Shown here one piece after another: positions 15,889 through 25,300 of a stretch of 64,000 bases of DNA. The stretch lies in the NCBI GenBank assembly GCA_023958095.1, contig JAMLGJ010000017.1, positions 16,163-80,162 of the forward strand. Direction: 5' to 3'. This DNA is from Microthrixaceae bacterium (GTDB lineage Bacteria > Actinomycetota > Acidimicrobiia > Acidimicrobiales > Microtrichaceae). The notes beneath the pieces were generated by a model. It worked only from the letters and a program-made list of their open reading frames with translations, was not told where the DNA came from and made no database searches. Within the stretch, counting starts at the first letter, position 1; each line of letters begins with the position of its first letter. Made by a program: the position numbers and the translations under genes.

Positions 15889-17913
15889 TCAGCGTGCGGC
15901 GTCGGCCCTCGCTCGTGCGCGCGCACGGATCCGCCGTCTGACCCGTCGGCGTCGTCCGAGCAGGAACAGCGAGGAAGCTGTCGCTGCACCGACGATCGCA
16001 CCGAGGACGGCAGCCACGACAAGGCTGGTGACCGCCGGTTGTGGACCGCCCAGACACCACGCCCAGAGCACTGCGGTCGCCCCACCCACGGCACCGACGC
16101 CGGCCAACGCGACCGTCGAACGGATCCGACGCCTCCCACGACGCAGAGGAGTCGACAACGACGCTGCGTACACCACCACGAGCGCGGTCAGGACGATCGC
16201 CAACCACCCACCGACGGACAGCCACACCTGGCGGTCGGGGTCGATCTCAACGGTCGGAGACGGAAGCGGTGCACCGGACACGTCGCGCAGGAGCAGTTCG
16301 GCATCGACGGGACCGCTGGCCACGATCCGTGGCGACGATGCCGAGACGGTGGCCGAAACCGACCCTACGGCGGCAACCACGGGCACCTCGTTCGAGGACC
16401 CGATGGGTAGACCACCGACGGACAGATTCATCTGCAGCGTGGCCGCGCCCGGTGGCGGGTCGGCGACCACGATCGACACCGGTTGGGAAAGGTCCACCTC
16501 CGGCGCCGATTCACCTCCGGCCGCCTCGCCGGAGATCACGACCATCCCGGTTGGTGTGGCATCGGCGTTCGAACCGTCGCCTCCGACGCCGCCGAACGCG
16601 ACCAGCAGAACAAGCAGGGCGGACACGATTGCGGTGACGATCCAACCCCAGGGAGCCCGCGTCGGTGTCAGCACCTTCGAGACCGGTACCACGTCGCTGG
16701 GATCGAGCCCGCTGAGGTCCGGTCCGGCTCGTCGTTGCCGGGTTCGGGTCGGACGCACGACCGACGACGCGGCCTCGCTGAGCGACGCCGCTGCGTCCGT
16801 TGCCGCTGGCTCACCCGGCGACACCCCCTCACCGGGCAGTGGTGTCCCTTCCCCGGCGGGTGTCCCCGGGCCGACGGTGTCGCGTGCCCCGGGCGCGTTC
16901 GGGCCGGTTGATCCCGGAGGGAGCGTTTCGCGCCCGTCCGCACCGGTTCCTCCCCTCACCGGGCCAGCCGGATCGCCGCTGCCCGTGCGGGCAACCGGCG
17001 TCGTGGCTGCCGCTGCAAGAGTGCCACCGGCGAGAAGTTTCACATCGGCCTGGTCGAGCCAACTCGGCCCCCAGGACTCCACCGCGGCAGTGGCGAGCTC
17101 CACACCGAACTCCTCGGCCGTGCGGGGACGATCCCCGGGAGAGCGTTCGAGCCCGTGCATCACCACCGAGGCGATCGGATGGGGAACACGGGGAGCGATC
17201 TGCTGGATCGGCTCCGGCCGCTCGGACAGCCTCCGCCTCAGGAGATCCATCGGTTCTCCGTCCTCCGAGAACGGGAGACGGCCGGTCAGCAGCTCGTAGA
17301 GCATGGTCGCGACCGCATAGACGTCAGCAGCGGGACCGACCGCGGATCCGTCGGCCTGCTCGGGCGCCATGTAGGCGGGGGTCCCGATGACCTCCCCGCT
17401 CTCGGTGGCCAGGGTCCCCGAGCCGCCGAGCACCGCTGCTATTCCGAAATCGGTGACCTTGAGCTGACGGTGCTCGTCGAACATCAGGTTGTCGGGCTTC
17501 ACATCGCGGTGCAGCACGTTCCGGCCGTGGGCATGGTCCAGTCCTGCGCACGCTGCGAGCGCTATCGCACAGGCAGTGGGCATCGACACGCCCTCGTTCG
17601 TGAACCACTCCCAGACCGTGCCCCCCGGCAGGGCCTGCATCACCAGCAGACACAGATCCTCGCGCTCGACGAAGTCGTAGACCGGAACGACATGGGGATG
17701 ATCCAGCGACGCCAGGACCTGGGCCTCGGCACCGAAACGTCCCCTGACCTCGGGGTCGGCGGCGAAGCCGGTGGGCAGACGCTTGATGGCGACGTCGCGA
17801 CCGAGTCGAACCTGGCGAGCGCCGTACACCTCCCCCATTGCACCGCGACCGAGCTGCGCCCCGATCGTGTAGCCCTCGAGTGCGCTCGTGAGGCCTGCTT
17901 CCTCTTCGGTCAT
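15889..17913 (-). CDS. Membrane Ser/Thr protein kinase with multi-helix C-terminus
   Basis: A 674-residue kinase. The Hanks domain (about 15-275) is complete: glycine loop LGRGAMGEVYGA, Lys44 in VAIK, catalytic HRDVKPDN, DFG and MAPEQ. A Pro/Gly/Ala-rich linker (about 290-405) precedes one membrane helix (about 420-442), then a roughly 130-residue outside segment rich in Val and Ser. Three further helices and an Arg-rich tail follow. Most PASTA-type kinases have one helix; the extra three are unusual. Its ATG overlaps the stop of the FHA-ABC exporter gene (ATGA), so they are co-translated; the kinase probably phosphorylates that exporter, as proposed for PknF and Rv1747 in mycobacteria. Confidence 0.85.
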   Translation of the reverse strand: MTEEEAGLTSALEGYTIGAQLGRGAMGEVYGARQVRLGRDVAIKRLPTGFAADPEVRGRFGAEAQVLASLDHPHVVPVYDFVEREDLCLLVMQALPGGTVWEWFTNEGVSMPTACAIALAACAGLDHAHGRNVLHRDVKPDNLMFDEHRQLKVTDFGIAAVLGGSGTLATESGEVIGTPAYMAPEQADGSAVGPAADVYAVATMLYELLTGRLPFSEDGEPMDLLRRRLSERPEPIQQIAPRVPHPIASVVMHGLERSPGDRPRTAEEFGVELATAAVESWGPSWLDQADVKLLAGGTLAAAATTPVARTGSGDPAGPVRGGTGADGRETLPPGSTGPNAPGARDTVGPGTPAGEGTPLPGEGVSPGEPAATDAAASLSEAASSVVRPTRTRQRRAGPDLSGLDPSDVVPVSKVLTPTRAPWGWIVTAIVSALLVLLVAFGGVGGDGSNADATPTGMVVISGEAAGGESAPEVDLSQPVSIVVADPPPGAATLQMNLSVGGLPIGSSNEVPVVAAVGSVSATVSASSPRIVASGPVDAELLLRDVSGAPLPSPTVEIDPDRQVWLSVGGWLAIVLTALVVVYAASLSTPLRRGRRRIRSTVALAGVGAVGGATAVLWAWCLGGPQPAVTSLVVAAVLGAIVGAATASSLFLLGRRRRVRRRIRARARARADAAR

Positions 17914-20348
17914 GCCGACGGACCCTTCCTTCGGAGCACCACGGCGGTCGCGGCGAGCATCAACGCTGTGAGGCCCGCGATGGCGGCGACGTCGCGCCAC
18001 CACACCGAACTGCGGTGCTGTAGATCCTCCCCTATGGGGGCCAACTCCTCGAGGTCCTCGATGCTCTGCACGCTTCCCAGCTCCTCCAGGGTCATGCCCG
18101 ACAGCTCGCCCAACACCCGTGCCGGGGCACCCCGGTCCTCCACATCGACGGTGCTGGCCATGGCCGCGTAGCCCCAACGGGCGGTCGAGAGGTAGCGGGC
18201 CTGTTCCAGTACGGGAACCCTCGGCACGCTCGGCATCACCTCGCCGGCGGTCACGAGCACGTGGAAGCCGAGGATCGCCGGCAGGATCAGCGCGACCCGG
18301 TCCGGTGAGTCGACCAACGCCGACAGAAGCAGACCTGCTGCCATCGCGCCCAGAGCGACGAGAGCGCCGACGACGAAGAGCTCCATGCGGCCCGAACCGA
18401 GGGCGATGCCCGCGGTCGGACCTCGTTGGCGAGCAGTGGCGATCCCGATGATCACGACCGCCTGCGCCACTGCGATGCCTCCGAGGACGACCACCTTGGA
18501 CACGAGGTAGGCGCTCGGGAACACCCCGACGGTGCGTTCGCGACTCAGGATCGCCCGCTCCTTCACGATCTCACGCGCCGAGGTGCTCGTCGCCACCTGG
18601 GTGATGCCTATGACCAGGATGAACGAGATCACCGCCGCCTGCGAGAACAGCGGTTGGGTCGCATCGGGGCCACCCAGCTGGGCTGGGGGGAGGCGCAGCA
18701 ACAGGACGAGCCCGAGCACGGGACCGGTGATCGCCAGCACGGTGAGCGTCCGCCGATCCGTGCGCATGATCTGCGCATAGCGTCTGGTCAGCGTCCCAAC
18801 CTGTCCGAACCAATGGCGCAACGCCGGGCCCCGGCGCACCGTCGCCTCCTCCGGGGCGTCCACTGCCAGAGCCTGCTCGTAGGACTCCAGAGGTACCCGC
18901 ACGTAGCGTTGCGCCGCGGTCGATGCCTCGTAGCGGTCGCGCAGTTCCGCCGGGTCGACCGCGAGGTTGTCTCCGTCGGCTGCCGCGTGGTCGAGGGCTC
19001 CCCTCGAGTCGAGCAGCTGGAAGATCTCCTGGTACGACTGCCGCTCGAAGTACCGGGGCATCTCCTCGGGTGGTCCGTACCAAGCCGTGCGCCCGCCGGG
19101 GGCGAGGCACAGCACCCGATCACACAGGTACAGGCTCTCGACGCTGTGGGTCACGAGCACAACGGTGCGTCCGCTGTCGGCCAGACGCCGGAGCATCATC
19201 ATCACGCTCCGTTCGTATCCCGGGTCCAGTCCGGAAGTGGGTTCGTCGAGGTATATCAGCGACGGGCGCGTCAGCAGCTCCAGTGCAATCGACACACGCT
19301 TGCGCTGGCCGCCCGAGAGGTCCCCGACACGGACGTCGCGACGGTGCTCGAGGCCCAGCTCCGCGATCACCTCGTCGACGCGTTCGTCCCGCTCCCGTTG
19401 GGACACGTCCGGCGGGAACCGCAGCTTCGCCGCGTAGTCGACCGACTGCTCGACTGTCAGTTCGGGCTGGACGAGGTCGTCCTGGGGCACATAGCCGATG
19501 CGGCGCGAGAGGCTGTCCTGCATCGCATAGAGGTCCCGCCCACCACAGAGCACGCGACCCGAGGTCGCAGGAGCCAGTCCGGTCAGCGCTCCGAGCAACG
19601 TCGACTTGCCGGCACCCGATGGCCCGAGGATCGCCATCATCGATGCCTCCTCGACCACGAAGCTGATGTCGTCGAGCAGAACCGACCCGTCGGGGGTGAC
19701 CACCCGCAGGTCCTCGGCCGCAACCGGGAAGTGCTCGACGGCCGAGTACTCCTCGATCCCGGAGCCGCCCACCCGCAGGAAGCGCGACCCGATGCTGATC
19801 ACCTCATCGGAGATGAGTCGCGTCCCCTCGACGCGTTCGCCTTCGACGAAGGTCCCGTTGTAGCTGTCCAGGTCGCTCAGCAACCAGGACCGGTCGTCGC
19901 GCCGCAGCAGCTCGGCATGGTGCCGTGACACCTGCAGGTCGTTCAGCACCACGGTGTTGTCGTCGGCCCGGCCGATCGTCACCCGGTCACCGCCGAGGCC
20001 ATGCACCCGCAGCGGTCGCCCGAGGCCCGATGGCCCGAGGTCTGCAGGATCAGCCGTCACCGGTACCAGGTCCACGGTGATGCCGTCGGTCGAGCCTCCG
20101 AGCATCACCTGGAGGGGGGCCTCGAGGGACAGCTCCGTCACGGGTGAGCCATCCAGAAAGGTCCCGTTCGAGCTGCCGAGGTCCTCGATCCACCACTTGC
20201 CGTCCAAGGCCCTGAGACCGAGATGGTGGCGGGAGACGGATTCGTGTTCGACCACAACCGCGGCATCGGAGTGCCGGCCGATCACATGGGGCCCCGGAGC
20301 GCTGAGGCGCACCTGCCTACCGTCGACGAGGACGTTCAGCTGGTCCAC
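17910..20348 (-). CDS. FHA-FHA-ABC exporter (Rv1747/ABCG-type)
   Basis: An 812-residue half-transporter in one chain. Two FHA domains come first (about 1-85 and 110-190, with SRHHLG/SSNGT and SRHHAE/SYNGT). The ATPase (about 215-440) has Walker A GPSGAGKST, signature LSGGQRK and Walker B LIYLDEPTSG. An ABC2-type permease domain with about six helices follows (about 535-800). This order is that of Mycobacterium Rv1747, whose FHA domains bind phosphothreonines made by PknF. It starts at GTG 20348 and is coupled to the kinase gene. The cargo is unknown; Rv1747 relatives export lipid-linked material. Confidence 0.9.
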   Translation of the reverse strand: MDQLNVLVDGRQVRLSAPGPHVIGRHSDAAVVVEHESVSRHHLGLRALDGKWWIEDLGSSNGTFLDGSPVTELSLEAPLQVMLGGSTDGITVDLVPVTADPADLGPSGLGRPLRVHGLGGDRVTIGRADDNTVVLNDLQVSRHHAELLRRDDRSWLLSDLDSYNGTFVEGERVEGTRLISDEVISIGSRFLRVGGSGIEEYSAVEHFPVAAEDLRVVTPDGSVLLDDISFVVEEASMMAILGPSGAGKSTLLGALTGLAPATSGRVLCGGRDLYAMQDSLSRRIGYVPQDDLVQPELTVEQSVDYAAKLRFPPDVSQRERDERVDEVIAELGLEHRRDVRVGDLSGGQRKRVSIALELLTRPSLIYLDEPTSGLDPGYERSVMMMLRRLADSGRTVVLVTHSVESLYLCDRVLCLAPGGRTAWYGPPEEMPRYFERQSYQEIFQLLDSRGALDHAAADGDNLAVDPAELRDRYEASTAAQRYVRVPLESYEQALAVDAPEEATVRRGPALRHWFGQVGTLTRRYAQIMRTDRRTLTVLAITGPVLGLVLLLRLPPAQLGGPDATQPLFSQAAVISFILVIGITQVATSTSAREIVKERAILSRERTVGVFPSAYLVSKVVVLGGIAVAQAVVIIGIATARQRGPTAGIALGSGRMELFVVGALVALGAMAAGLLLSALVDSPDRVALILPAILGFHVLVTAGEVMPSVPRVPVLEQARYLSTARWGYAAMASTVDVEDRGAPARVLGELSGMTLEELGSVQSIEDLEELAPIGEDLQHRSSVWWRDVAAIAGLTALMLAATAVVLRRKGPSA

Positions 20349-20412
20349 GTTGACTCCGCAGTCCGCCCCCTCGGCACCCGCGCACGCAGGAAGCTGAGAC
20401 GCCTCGTGCTGT

Positions 20413-20418
20413 TACATT
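20413..20418 (+). promoter_or_regulatory. -10 element of the SGNH lipoprotein gene
   Basis: TACATT stands seven bases before GTG 20426, the leaderless spacing seen repeatedly in this window. Confidence 0.6.
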
Positions 20419-20425
20419 GCGTCCC

Positions 20426-21352
20426 GTGGGGAGAAGAGGTGGTGCATGTGGTCGCCCGGGGGTGTTCGCTCTCCTCGGGTTGATGGTCCTTGCCGGCCTC
20501 CTCGCGGTCGGATGTGGGAGCGAGGACGACTCGCTCACCTACGCCGCGATCGGTGACTCCTACTCCTCCGGGGAGGGCACACGGGACTCCGGGGACGAGT
20601 GTGGCCGCAGCCCCGCGGCATACCCGGAGCTGCTTGCCGAGCAGCTCCGCTCCGAGGGAAGACTCGAGGCGGCCTCGGAGTCCACCGAGCAGTCGGGTCC
20701 GGCGTTCGTGTTCGTGGCTTGCTCCGGCGCCGAGATCCCTGACGTGGAGAGCCAGCTCGACGCCCTGGGTGACCAACGCTTCGACCTCGTGACACTCACC
20801 GTCGGCGGCAACGACGTGGGTTTCCTCGACACCCTCATCGACTGCGTCGGCGCCGACGACGTGATCGGAGCGCTCCTCGACCGGGACATCGGGCGGGCAC
20901 TCGAACGAGGCTGCAGTTTCGACGAGACCGAGCTCGAACAGCGGACCGGACCACTGGCCGAAGGGCTCGACGAGCTCTACGAGCGGATCGTGGGGGAGCA
21001 CCTCGCCGACGACGGCCGGCTCGTGGTTCTCGGCTATCCCCAGCTGTTCGAGGACCCGAGCGATTGGTCCGCGGCCGAGGGGGACAGCTGCGACGGGTTC
21101 GCGAAGGCCGATGCGCAGTTGCTGCGGGCCGCGGCCGAGAAGCTCAACGCCACGATCCGGGAGACGGCCGAGGGAACCGAACGCGTGGTGTTCGTCGACC
21201 AGGTACCCGCCTTCGACGGTCATGGACGTTGCTCCGAGGAACCATGGATCAACGGATTCGAGATCCGTCCCCGTGTCCTCGCCTCGTTCCATCCGGACGA
21301 GTCGGGACACGAGGCGAGTGCGCGAGCCGTCTCGGAGACGATCGAGTCCTGA
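20426..21352 (+). CDS. SGNH/GDSL hydrolase lipoprotein
   Basis: A 308-residue exported esterase-type protein. A lipoprotein signal peptide ends in the lipobox LAVGC (Cys near residue 30). Block I is GDSYSSGEG with the nucleophile Ser. The GGND oxyanion motif is TVGGNDVGF, and the catalytic Asp/His pair is in FHPDESGH near the end. Disulfide-like Cys pairs suggest an extracytoplasmic fold. GTG 20426 is chosen because a -10 element lies seven bases upstream; TTG 20417 is an alternative. It is divergent from the FHA-ABC exporter. The substrate could be lipid, glycan acyl groups or peptidoglycan modifications. Confidence 0.8.
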   Translation: MGRRGGACGRPGVFALLGLMVLAGLLAVGCGSEDDSLTYAAIGDSYSSGEGTRDSGDECGRSPAAYPELLAEQLRSEGRLEAASESTEQSGPAFVFVACSGAEIPDVESQLDALGDQRFDLVTLTVGGNDVGFLDTLIDCVGADDVIGALLDRDIGRALERGCSFDETELEQRTGPLAEGLDELYERIVGEHLADDGRLVVLGYPQLFEDPSDWSAAEGDSCDGFAKADAQLLRAAAEKLNATIRETAEGTERVVFVDQVPAFDGHGRCSEEPWINGFEIRPRVLASFHPDESGHEASARAVSETIES

Positions 21353-21363
21353 CGCCCGGTCTT

Positions 21364-22353
21364 TCAACGCTCGAAATGGCCCCGGACTCCCGAAGGACCG
21401 GCCGCCGACTCGGTCGAGCTGTGCTGTGTGAGGTCGACAGCATCCCCATCCATCGGGTCGGGAGCCGTGGAGTCCGATGCGGTCCCCGCTCCGGCAGCGA
21501 CGACAGCCGATTCTTCCTCCCGGGCGATCCGGTCGAGCTCGTCCAGGTACTCACGCTCCTCCAACGCATCGAGGTCGTCGCCGTCGGAGTCCTCGTCGAT
21601 CTTCAGTGGACCGGGTGAGATGAACCCGAGAAGCGCGCCCCCGAGGGTCGGCAGGATGGTGAGTGGAATCCACACGATCGGCGTCGGGGCAACGACCCTG
21701 AACACCGCGAGCGCCACGACCGCGGTGAGCCCAATTCCGAGCCCCACGAACGCGAACCGAACCGCCCGCTTCGGACGCTTGGGCTCCAACGTGCGCCGCT
21801 TGATGCCCAGGTAGATGCCGACGATCCCGATGATCGTGGCGATCGTGATGAAGATCCCGAACAGCCCGAGCGCCGAGGTCGCAGACCCCCTCACATCGAT
21901 CACGAAGTCCTGCTGGCCGACCACCTCGCGGTTTGCGTCGTAGAGCGCGAAACCGCCCGGCAGCAACCCCGTCGCCTGGCGTTCTAGATCGACGAACTCG
22001 ATCGGGATGTCGATGATCGCGGTCTCACCTGCACCCACGGGCACCTCGACCACCGCGTCGTACGCGACGAAGGTCAGGCCGAACGCCTTGCCGAAGAGCC
22101 GGGCCCGTTTCACCACGACGTCTGAGCCCGTGGTGTTGCTCACCTCTATCTCGGCCTCGGTGACCTCGAGCGGCTCCAGCCGAACCGGGTCGTTGCTGCC
22201 TGCCCCTTCGACCTCCCGGCCGTTCACCGACGCGGAGACCTGAAGCGAGTCCTCCTGTTGGGCACCCGCAGGGGTGCTCCAGACGAGACCCATCAGGGTT
22301 GCCCCCATCAGTACGCCTGGAAGGACGCGACGGCGGAGCCGTTTCGTGGTCAT
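21364..22353 (-). CDS. Secretory membrane protein partner of the giant surface protein
   Basis: A 329-residue protein not recognised beyond its layout. The signal peptide (LMGATLMGLVWSTPAGAQ) leads to an all-beta outside domain (about 35-165) with V/E/D-rich strands such as EVTEAEIEVSNTTGSDVVV. Three membrane helices follow (about 170-250), then an acidic cytosolic tail (DEDSDGDDLDALEEREYLDELD). The ATG shares one base with the stop of the 1467-residue surface-protein gene (TGATG), so the two are co-translated. A likely role is anchoring or signalling with that protein. Confidence 0.6.
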   Translation of the reverse strand: MTTKRLRRRVLPGVLMGATLMGLVWSTPAGAQQEDSLQVSASVNGREVEGAGSNDPVRLEPLEVTEAEIEVSNTTGSDVVVKRARLFGKAFGLTFVAYDAVVEVPVGAGETAIIDIPIEFVDLERQATGLLPGGFALYDANREVVGQQDFVIDVRGSATSALGLFGIFITIATIIGIVGIYLGIKRRTLEPKRPKRAVRFAFVGLGIGLTAVVALAVFRVVAPTPIVWIPLTILPTLGGALLGFISPGPLKIDEDSDGDDLDALEEREYLDELDRIAREEESAVVAAGAGTASDSTAPDPMDGDAVDLTQHSSTESAAGPSGVRGHFER

Positions 22354-25300
22354 CACATCTCCTCTGGGTCTTCACCATCGAGAGGTTCCCCGTCTGCCGC
22401 ACCCGCACCAGTGGGCCTGTTCAGGCGCTGCTCCCCGGGTACCGGACGGGCGCCGATCAACAGGATCACCATGAGGATCACGACCACCGAGACGATCGCG
22501 TACGGCTGGGTCGCCTGGGACATGGCGGTGACGGCGGTATAGCGAACCGGATCGCCGTCACTGTCACCGTCTGCCTCGGAATCAGACTCGCTGTCACTCT
22601 CGACCTCGGTGACCACACCACCTGCGAGTTCCCGGTCATCCGTGCTCGACGAACCTGCGACGGCGCTTCCCTCGTCAGCCGTTGGCACCGACCCGGAGTC
22701 ATCCGCCGCGGAACCTTCATCCCCGGCCGACCCACCATCCGGAGGCGGAGCCACTGACCGATCCCCGGATGGAGTGTTGGTCAAGCTCGTACCGCCCACG
22801 ACGATCACCGGGCCACTCGACCCCGTCGTACCGGGGGTTGACGGGGTCGGTGAGAGCGGGCTCGACAGGACTGTAGACGTGGTCGTCGGTGCCGCAGTCA
22901 CGGGGCTGGTGGTGCTGGTCGTTGTGGTCGGGACCGTCGTGGTTGTCGTAGTCGGCACCGTCGTGGTGGTCGTCGTGGTCGGCACCGTCGTCGTGGTCGT
23001 CATAGTCGGCACCGTCGTGGTGGTCGTTGTGGCTGGCACCGTCGTCGTGGTCGTCGTGGTCGGCACCGTGGTCGTGGTTGTTGTCGGGACAGTCGTCGTG
23101 GTCGTTGTGGTCGGGACCGTCGTGGTTGTCGTGGACGGAACCGTGGTGGTCGTGGTGGTACCCGACGGGACCGTCGTGGTCGTCGTAGTCGGCACCGTCG
23201 TGGTTGTCGTGGTCGGCACCGTGGTCGTGGTTGTTGTCGGGACAGTCGTCGTGGTGGACGTCGGCACCGTCGTCGTTGTCGTCGTTGTCGTCGGAACCGT
23301 CGTCGTGGTTGTCGTGGTCGGAACCGTCGTCGAGGTGGTCGAGGTCGTCGTTGTAGATGTCGTCGAGGTCGTCGTGGTCGTTCCGCCGCTCACTGGCACA
23401 ACCACCGAATCGGATGCCGATTCGGTCGGAACCCAGTAGCCGGGTCCGTCATCGCCCGGCACGAAGTGCCACGCGGTCGCGAGGATCCCGACCGCCTCCC
23501 CATCACCGAGATCCGTGCCCGCCACAGCACTGCACGTGTAGGTGAAGCTCGCGCCGAGCGACGATGGTGCGAGCTCGGACATGCCCACCCGGCGGTTGCA
23601 GTCCGGAGCCTCGAGGGACCACAGCTGCAGCGCCTGGTCGACCGCGACGGGCCATGTCCCGGTGAGGCTGTGTGACACCGTGACCGTGAACTGCACGGGC
23701 TCGCCGGAAGAGACCGGTTCGGATGGACCCTCGATCTCGACCGCGACAGTGGGCTCGGTGGGAGGGGTCACCACCACCGATGCCGACCCGGAGCCGCTGA
23801 CCAGCGTCGCCCCGGCAGGAGCTGCCAGCAGGACCGGTCCACCAGCGGACGCGCTCGCCACCTCCTCCTCCAGGTATCCGTTCACCAGGACGACCAGCTC
23901 GCGAGCACTACCCGCTGGTGAACCAGAACTGTTGTTCATGGGAACTACGCAGGAGAAGGTGGTCGACTCACCGGGAGACAGAACGGGCAGCTCGTTCATG
24001 CACTCACTACGACTCGTGCTCGCGCCGTAGGAGTCGAAGTAGCCCGGAACGAGTTCGACGAGGTTCGTCACGGCACCTGCGAGTATTGACCCCGTGGTGT
24101 TGGTCACCGTGACCTCCAGCTCGGTGCTCGCACCGTCGACCACCGACGACGGATCCGCGGTCACATCGACTCCGATCCCGGGCGCTGCGACCGCGATTCC
24201 GATCTCGTTCGATTGGGCGATGTAGGTGTACGACTTGAAGTTCCCGAGGGTCGTACGTGCGAGCAGGCTCACCGAGGTCGTCAGGTCACCGTTGAAGTCG
24301 ACCCCTTCGCGCACCGCGCAGGTGAACTCGACCACTCCGTCGGGAACCTGCGATGCCGCGACCGGGCGTGATGTGTCGCAGCTCCGCAACCCGTCGTAGC
24401 GGAGCTCGAGGGTTGCGTTGCCGGCCGGGCTGGATGTGAGCTCCTCGGGCAACGACACACGTGCGGTGACGATCGCCTCCTCACCGGGGGCGACCTGTTG
24501 GAACTCGGGACCCAGCTCCACCGCGAACTCGAACGGCGGGCGCTCCGCGTCCACCTCCCAGACGGTCACCTCGGCTGCGCTTCGCACGGGGTGGGGGATC
24601 CCCGCCACGTTGCCGCTGGCGAAGAAGGTCGTCGGGAGGGACGGGGTGAAGTCGCTGCCGGAACAGGTGAAGTCGACCTTGGCGCCCGGCGAGATGGTTC
24701 CGAGGTCGCGCGCGCAGTCCGCGAACTGGACGGCGCCACCGAGCTGGTACCCGGTGGTCAGGGAGACCTCGGAGATCGCGCTGGCGCCCGTGTTGGCGAC
24801 CGAGACGTCGAACGCGGCTGCAGCGCCCGGAGCAACCTCCTGTCGTGGTGGCGATACCTCGAGCGCCAGTGGACCCTGGGCGACCTTGACGTTGGTCCAT
24901 CCGTACCCATTGGCGGGGAGCAGGTAGCAGGACTGGCACGGCCGGATCCACCCTCCGGCGAAGAACAACAGGGAGTATGTCCCGCTGGGCCATTCCGCGC
25001 TGCCGAGCGCGTTGAGCTCGGTAGGCGGCTCGAAGTTGCACTCGAGCTCCACCGACGCACCGGGCTGCAGCACCTCGAGCTCTTCGTCACAACCCGTGAC
25101 TGTGCCCCAGTAGGGGTCCGCCCCGAACCTCGGTTCGAGGACGGGCTTGGACGTCGGGTTGGTCACGGTCACCGCAATGGTGGCGCCCGATCCGTAGGGA
25201 ACCTCCAGCTGGTTCGAACCCACGGTGACCTCGAGCGAAGTCTCGGGAGTGATCGACACAGGTACCAGGTCGAGGGCACCGTCGTCGGCACCGCTGACCA

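Noticed and set aside
22900..23390. Tandem repeats resembling a CRISPR-like array
   Set aside because: Units have no unique spacers, are in frame with a coding sequence and no cas genes are present.
22609..23439. Long plus-strand frame of Val-rich repeats
   Set aside because: It is the antisense of the Thr-rich linker (ACC/ACG read backwards as GGT/CGT Val frames); there is no RBS, and the minus-strand gene has a signal peptide and anchor.
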